Origin: Desulfovibrio sp.
GTDB lineage: Bacteria > Desulfobacterota > Desulfovibrionia > Desulfovibrionales > Desulfovibrionaceae
DNA: 64,000 nt
Assembly (NCBI GenBank): GCA_022839785.1
Contig: JALHJW010000001.1
Location: forward strand, 124,001 to 188,000
Direction of reading: 5' to 3'
In this document: positions 60,005 to 64,000 of the stretch, piece by piece
Position numbering within the stretch: the stretch's first letter is position 1
Layout: each line of letters opens with the position of its first letter
Program-made: the position numbers and the translations under genes
The notes under the pieces: model-generated
Told to the model about the DNA's origin: nothing
What the model saw: the letters and a program-made list of their open reading frames with translations, nothing else
Database searches by the model: none

Positions 60005-60066
60005 TGTCCGGCCGCAGCGGCCCCGGCCGGGCGACGGGTCGCGACGGCCTCGCGCCGCGCGGGGGG

Positions 60067-61452
60067 TCAGATATCCAGCAGGTTGAGGGCGCGCTCGAAC
60101 TGGCGGCCGAGGGGGGTACGCTTGGAGATGTCGCGTTCAACCTTGGTGATGCCCTTGATGACGGTGGAGTGTTTGCGGTTGAAGCGCTGACCGATGTCCT
60201 TGAGGGAGAGGTCGGTGTATTTCCGGGCCAGGAAGAAGGCCGTGTTGCGGGCCATGACCACGCCCTGCTTGCGGCTTTTGGAGGCCAGTTCGGGCGGCTC
60301 CAGGTGGAAGGTGCGGCAGACCGCGCTGATGATCCGGTCCAGGTCCGGATTGGAAAGATCCACGGCGTAGTTGGAGAGCACCTGCATGGCCAGTTCCAGG
60401 CTGATGTTCTCCCTGAGCAGCTTCGCCTTGAGGATGAGGTTCTGCAGACAGCTTTCAAGCTGGCGGATGTCGGTGGTGATGCGCTCGGCCATGAGCGCGG
60501 AGACGTCCTCGGGCAGGCGCACGGTGTGCAGCCGCATGGCCTTGTGCTCCACGATGCGCCGCCTAGTCTCGAAGTCGGGGCGTTCGATGACCGCCAGGAA
60601 CCCGGCTCCGAAGCGCGAGGCGAGCTGGCTGTCCACGCCGGAAAGCTCGTGCGGCAGGAAGGAGCTGGTGAATACCACCTTGCTGCCGCGGCTCTGCAGC
60701 GCCTTGAGCGTGGCCAGCAGCTCGTCCTGAATCTTCTCCTTGCCCTGCAGGAAATGGATGTCTTCGAGGAGCAGCAGATCCACGCTCTCGCGGAACTCGG
60801 CCTTGAAGCGCTCGATCTCGCCCATCTTCAGGGAGACGACCATGCGCGTGGCGAACTCCTCCGCCGTGAGGTAGCGCAGCCGGATGCGTCGTACGTTGGC
60901 GGCCTCGGCGATCTGGCTGCCGATGGCCTGCAGGAGGTGCGTCTTCCCGAGACCGGGGCCGGAGCAGAGGAAGAGTTTGTCGCTGCCCAGGGAGGAGCGG
61001 CAGACGCTCTGCGAGGCGGCATGGGCCAGGGCGTTGCCCGGTCCGACCACGAAGTCGTCGAAGGAGAATCGCCAGGGGAATCCGGGCATGGCGTTCGCGG
61101 CCTGCGCGCAGAGAAGGGACGGGGTCGCCGTCCCGTGCGGCAGGGCCGGAGTCTCACGCGCGGGGAGACTGCGCACGGTGGAGGTGACGAGCTGCGCTTT
61201 GGGCGCGGCGGCGCGCTGCGCCTGGGCCGTGACCACGATGCGCGGCTTGCCGCCCAACACCTGATCCGCGGCCTCGCTCACGGCGTCGAGCAGCCGGTCT
61301 CGCACCCAGGAGGCGACGAAATCGTTCGGGGCCACCAGAGTGAGCAGTCCGTCCTCGTAGGTGGCGGAGAGCGGTTTGATCCAGACCCTGTAGAGTCCGG
61401 GATTCAGTCTTTTTTCGAGAATTTCGAGAATGTGGTCCCAACCGTGCTTCAT
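60067..61452 (-). CDS. dnaA: Chromosomal replication initiator protein DnaA
   Basis: A 461-residue DnaA. Domain I begins WDHILEILEKRLNPGLYRVW. The AAA+ domain starts at FSFDDFVVGPGNALAHAAS, with Walker A GPGLGKTHLLQAIG and Walker B LLLEDIHFLQGKEK. Domain IV carries the DNA-binding helices and signature FNRKHSTVIKGI (canonical HSTV). Domain II is short. Neighbours are UPF0280 and thyX, not dnaN or gyrB, which is unusual for the main dnaA locus, so a second DnaA paralogue elsewhere is possible. Confidence 0.95.
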   Translation of the reverse strand: MKHGWDHILEILEKRLNPGLYRVWIKPLSATYEDGLLTLVAPNDFVASWVRDRLLDAVSEAADQVLGGKPRIVVTAQAQRAAAPKAQLVTSTVRSLPARETPALPHGTATPSLLCAQAANAMPGFPWRFSFDDFVVGPGNALAHAASQSVCRSSLGSDKLFLCSGPGLGKTHLLQAIGSQIAEAANVRRIRLRYLTAEEFATRMVVSLKMGEIERFKAEFRESVDLLLLEDIHFLQGKEKIQDELLATLKALQSRGSKVVFTSSFLPHELSGVDSQLASRFGAGFLAVIERPDFETRRRIVEHKAMRLHTVRLPEDVSALMAERITTDIRQLESCLQNLILKAKLLRENISLELAMQVLSNYAVDLSNPDLDRIISAVCRTFHLEPPELASKSRKQGVVMARNTAFFLARKYTDLSLKDIGQRFNRKHSTVIKGITKVERDISKRTPLGRQFERALNLLDI

Positions 61453-61530
61453 GGGGGGCAGTCTAAACCACTTTTGCCCCGGAGGAGCAACGACCGTTTC
61501 CAGGCCAATGAGGCCCTGTCGGCATTTGTT

Positions 61531-61740
61531 TTATCTACAGCGCAACCATCTGCAAATTATTGATAATTTTCTTTCCAGGGGGATTGCGCGCCTTCGAAAA
61601 AAGACGGCGAAAGCGGCGTCCGGACTGCATCTTTCCCTGCCCTGTCCGCTGCCTCAAGCAGCTCGTCTCGACAATTTTCCACAGTCAATTTTCATATTTT
61701 CGCTCAATTTCTTACTCTAAATTTCATTTTTAAACTTAGG
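61531..61740. other. AT-rich dnaA upstream region with DnaA boxes, candidate origin or autoregulatory site
   Basis: The 520-base gap between dnaA and thyX is the most AT-rich stretch noticed. It holds a perfect DnaA box TTTTCCACA (61675-61683), a near box TTATCTACA (61531-61539, one mismatch) and two AT tracts (61553-61575; 61684-61737) suitable for unwinding. Box number is low for a full origin. The rest, 61741-61972, has a TTGACA at 61755 and no gene. Confidence 0.4.
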
Positions 61741-61972
61741 CACAAAACTGTGGCTTGACACGATTTGACTCCACCAGCCCCGCAGAATGCCTGGACTTGC
61801 TCACAACATACTGAATAAAAAGAACAAACCGGCAAATGCAGGTTTTCAACGGTTTTAGCCGGGGACAACCGGCAATCGGATAGGAATGGCCCTGTGCCGT
61901 ACCGGAGCGGCCAGACACGCCCGGTCCGCCCTGAATGCGTCTCAACGCAGGGCGTGAGCCGACGTCAGGGCG

Positions 61973-62608
61973 TCAGACGGAAAACCGTGCGGCCAGATCG
62001 GCGAAGAGCACGGGCAGGCGGCGGGCGAATTCGGCCAGCAACGGCAGCATCACCTGCCGGATCTGCGGGTGGGCCGGGGTGTCGCAACGCAGGCGGAAAA
62101 CGTGACGCCACTCGCGCAGGTTGGCGGTCATGACGATCTCGGTCTTGAGCGAGTTGGGCAGCACGCTGCGCGCCTCCTGGGCCGTGGCCCCGGCGTCGAT
62201 GAGCGCAAGGTAGGCGCGTTCGGCGTCGGCCATGGCCTGCAGCCACGCCGCGTGGCGGGCGTCGTCCTCGTCCCAGAAGGGCGGCCGGATGACCGTGATC
62301 TCGCGGCCGAATTTCTCGCGCGCGTAGTTGGCGTAGCGGGTGGATTCCTGGCTGTAGGAGGCGAGGCGGTGGCGCACCAGCTCGTGCGTCACGCCGCGGT
62401 CGCAGATGATGCGCACCGAGGCCGAGGCGTGCTCGATGACCGACTCGTGGCCGGACTTGACGATGCGGCCGATGAAGGCCTCGGCCGTGCCCTCGCCGAT
62501 GCGGTCCTCGGACTTGTAGCAGACGCGGCCCGCCAGTTCGAGCAGCCGCAGGACCTCGTCCGGCCCGGCCATGTGCAGGATTTCGAAGGAAGGATCGATG
62601 ATGCGCAC
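61973..62608 (-). CDS. thyX: Flavin-dependent thymidylate synthase ThyX
   Basis: A 211-residue enzyme with the ThyX signature RHRLASYSQESTRYA and upstream HESVIEHASASVRIICDRGV. The C-terminal LREWRHVFRLRCDTPAHPQI binds dUMP. It makes dTMP with FAD and methylene-tetrahydrofolate. The frame is open further upstream, but GTG at 62608 follows GGAG and gives the family N-terminus. It is the third gene after ruvA-ruvB on this strand, with a 23-base gap to ruvB. Confidence 0.95.
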   Translation of the reverse strand: MRIIDPSFEILHMAGPDEVLRLLELAGRVCYKSEDRIGEGTAEAFIGRIVKSGHESVIEHASASVRIICDRGVTHELVRHRLASYSQESTRYANYAREKFGREITVIRPPFWDEDDARHAAWLQAMADAERAYLALIDAGATAQEARSVLPNSLKTEIVMTANLREWRHVFRLRCDTPAHPQIRQVMLPLLAEFARRLPVLFADLAARFSV

Positions 62609-62631
62609 GCGTTCTCCGGGTTCCCTGTCGT

Positions 62632-63609
62632 TCAGATGATCTTGAGATGGCTGTAGGCCCTGGCCGTGGCCACGCGGCCGCGCGGGGTGCGCTTCATGAA
62701 GCCGCATTGTATGAGGTACGGTTCATATATCTCCTCGATGGTCCGCACCTCTTCGGACAGCGCCACGGCCAGCGTCTTCACGCCCACCGGGCCGCCCTGG
62801 AACTGCTCGATGAGCACGGTGAGGATGGCCCGGTCCATCTGGTCCAGACCGTGCGGGTCCACATCCAACCGGTCCAGAGCCTGCACGGCCACGGACTCGT
62901 CCACGCGGCCCTGCCCGTGCACCACGGCGAAGTCGCGCACGCGGCGCAAAAGGCGGCCCGCGATGCGCGGCGTGCCCCGGGCGCGGCGGCCGATGGCCCG
63001 CGCCCCGCCCTCGGTGACGTCCACGCCCATGATCCGCGCGGCGCGCAGGATGATCCGGGAAAGTTCCTCGGAGGTGTAGAATTCGAGACGGAAGATGACG
63101 CCGAAGCGGTCGCGCAGGGGCGAGGTCAGGAGCCCCAGACGCGTGGTCGCGCCCACCAGGGTGAAGGGTTCGAGGTCGATCTTCACCGTGCGCGCGCCGG
63201 GCCCCTGGCCCACGATGAGGTCGATCTTGAAGTCCTCCATGGCCGGATAAAGGACCTCCTCCACGCTGGCGGGCATGCGGTGGATCTCGTCCACGAAGAG
63301 GATGTCGCCCCGGCCGAGGTTGGTCAGGATGGCCGCGAGGTCGCCGGTGCGCTCCAGCACGGGCCCGGAGGTGGAGACGAGGTTCACGCCCATTTCCGAG
63401 GCCATGATGCGGCACAGGGTGGTCTTGCCGAGCCCGGGGTTGCCGTAGAACAGCGTATGGTCCAGCGGCCTCCCCCGCTCGCGCGCGGACTGCAGGAAGA
63501 CCTTCAGGTTGGCGCGCAGATCGTCCTGTCCGATGAAGTCGTCGAGCCGGTGGGGCCGGACGGTGTCGTCGGCGCACGTCGAGGCTGGGCGGGAATCGTC
63601 GAGCTGCAT
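62632..63609 (-). CDS. ruvB: Holliday junction branch-migration helicase RuvB
   Basis: A 325-residue AAA+ motor: RPHRLDDFIGQDDLRANLKV, Walker A FYGNPGLGKTTL, Walker B ILFVDEIHRM, arginine-finger region GATTRLGLLTSPLRDRFG and C-terminal winged helix GFMKRTPRGRVAT. It drives branch migration with RuvA. It lies 21 bases after ruvA. Length is normal. Confidence 0.98.
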   Translation of the reverse strand: MQLDDSRPASTCADDTVRPHRLDDFIGQDDLRANLKVFLQSARERGRPLDHTLFYGNPGLGKTTLCRIMASEMGVNLVSTSGPVLERTGDLAAILTNLGRGDILFVDEIHRMPASVEEVLYPAMEDFKIDLIVGQGPGARTVKIDLEPFTLVGATTRLGLLTSPLRDRFGVIFRLEFYTSEELSRIILRAARIMGVDVTEGGARAIGRRARGTPRIAGRLLRRVRDFAVVHGQGRVDESVAVQALDRLDVDPHGLDQMDRAILTVLIEQFQGGPVGVKTLAVALSEEVRTIEEIYEPYLIQCGFMKRTPRGRVATARAYSHLKII

Positions 63610-63630
63610 CCGTCTTCCGCTGGTGATTTG

Positions 63631-64000
63631 CTAGGCGCGCGATTTGGCGATGGTCTGCAGGGCCTTGCGCAGCGCGCCGGAGACGTCGAGGTCCGGTTCC
63701 TTCTCCAGAACCCCGCGCAGGACCGGCGCGGCCTCCTCCTCGCTGTAGCCCAGGTTGCACAGACCGGCAAGGGCGTCGCGAAAGACCCCGCGCGACTGCG
63801 CCGGGGCCTTGGCCGCGTGGCTCTCCACGCCCTTCCTGTCCAGCTTGTAGCGCAGTTCCAGAAGCATGCCCTGGGCGGTCTTCTTGCCGATGCCCGAGAT
63901 GCGCGTCAGCGCCGTCACGTCCTCCTCCACCACGATGCGCGTCAGTTCCTCCGGCGCGTACTGGTTGAGCACGGACTGAGCGCGACGCGGCCCGAAGCCG
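63631..64000 (-). CDS. ruvA: Holliday junction protein RuvA (5' end off window)
   Basis: About 123 residues from the middle to the C-terminus are visible. The helix-hairpin-helix region shows GFGPRRAQSVLNQY and ISGIGKKTAQGMLLELRYKL. The C-terminal domain III (LAGLCNLGYSEEEAAPVLRG) that binds RuvB is complete. The N-terminal OB fold (roughly 65-75 residues) lies beyond the right edge. Confidence 0.95.
   Translation of the reverse strand, partial: GFGPRRAQSVLNQYAPEELTRIVVEEDVTALTRISGIGKKTAQGMLLELRYKLDRKGVESHAAKAPAQSRGVFRDALAGLCNLGYSEEEAAPVLRGVLEKEPDLDVSGALRKALQTIAKSRA

Noticed and set aside
1..64000. CRISPR arrays, insertion sequences, prophage or integrase genes
   Set aside because: No direct-repeat arrays, transposase or integrase motifs were seen; the tRNA genes show no duplicated 3' ends nearby.

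Overview
The window is a high-GC, gene-dense bacterial chromosome segment that reads as a sulfate-reducing member of the Desulfovibrionaceae. The best evidence is an active-type DsrC gene (53162-53479) carrying both C-terminal arm cysteines. It is supported by a CooM/HyfB-like hydrogenase-type membrane subunit at the left edge, a polar-flagellum gene order of flgF to fliW with csrA, a Desulfovibrio-type bacterioferritin and a UPF0280 gene. No insertion sequence, prophage or CRISPR array was seen, so this is mostly core chromosome with a few lineage-specific islands.

Layout. (1) 1-7.6 kb: a truncated multi-module proton-channel subunit with a promoter/operator, a tRNA-Val/tRNA-Asp pair with promoter and terminator, a DUF1786 gene, csaA, a lipase-like hydrolase, and a fused WbpB-WbpD sugar enzyme. 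(2) 7.6-17.9 kb, minus strand: flgF-flgG-flgA-flgH-flgI-flgJ(rod-binding)-flgN-flgK-flgL-csrA-fliW, one flagellar rod/ring/hook-junction operon ending in its post-transcriptional control pair. (3) 18.0-28.6 kb, plus strand: tRNA-Gly(CCC), a terminator, then rimP-nusA-ylxR-infB-DUF503-rbfA-nrnA-truB-rpsO-pnp, the classical transcription/translation/RNA-decay operon, closed by a strong terminator. (4) 28.6-34.6 kb: a three-gene partner-switching signalling operon (response-regulator phosphatase, kinase fused to STAS, and Hpt/STAS protein), a glycine-zipper lipoprotein, a MEMO-family protein and a divergent arginase. (5) 34.6-44.1 kb: a very large TPR envelope protein and an AAA+ enhancer-binding protein with a variant GAFTHA loop, a vWA-OmpA protein, a META lipoprotein, an orphan FlgC-like protein, bacterioferritin, FolE2, NikR and a small methyltransferase. 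(6) 44.2-48.9 kb: gcvH-gcvPA-gcvPB-lpd, glycine cleavage without gcvT. (7) 48.9-53.5 kb: a deletion scar apparently made of xdhC and nucleotidyltransferase remnants, an AraC regulator, then methyltransferase, YcaO-TPR and dsrC in a row. (8) 53.5-60 kb: a large membrane TPR protein with a CCHC zinc knuckle, a MoaE-like protein, a glycosyltransferase overlapping a secreted protein gene, and UPF0280. (9) 60-64 kb, minus strand: dnaA with an AT-rich, DnaA-box-containing upstream region, thyX, ruvB and the start-less end of ruvA.

The best candidate for an undescribed system is the translationally coupled methyltransferase/YcaO-TPR pair directly upstream of dsrC, whose products could modify a protein or peptide in sulfur metabolism. 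Runners-up are the CCHC zinc-knuckle membrane protein, the partner-switch operon in which the anti-sigma-type kinase and its STAS substrate are one polypeptide, and the kinase-less CheA-like Hpt/STAS protein with a cysteine cluster. All functions are inferred from sequence reading alone; no database search was run.
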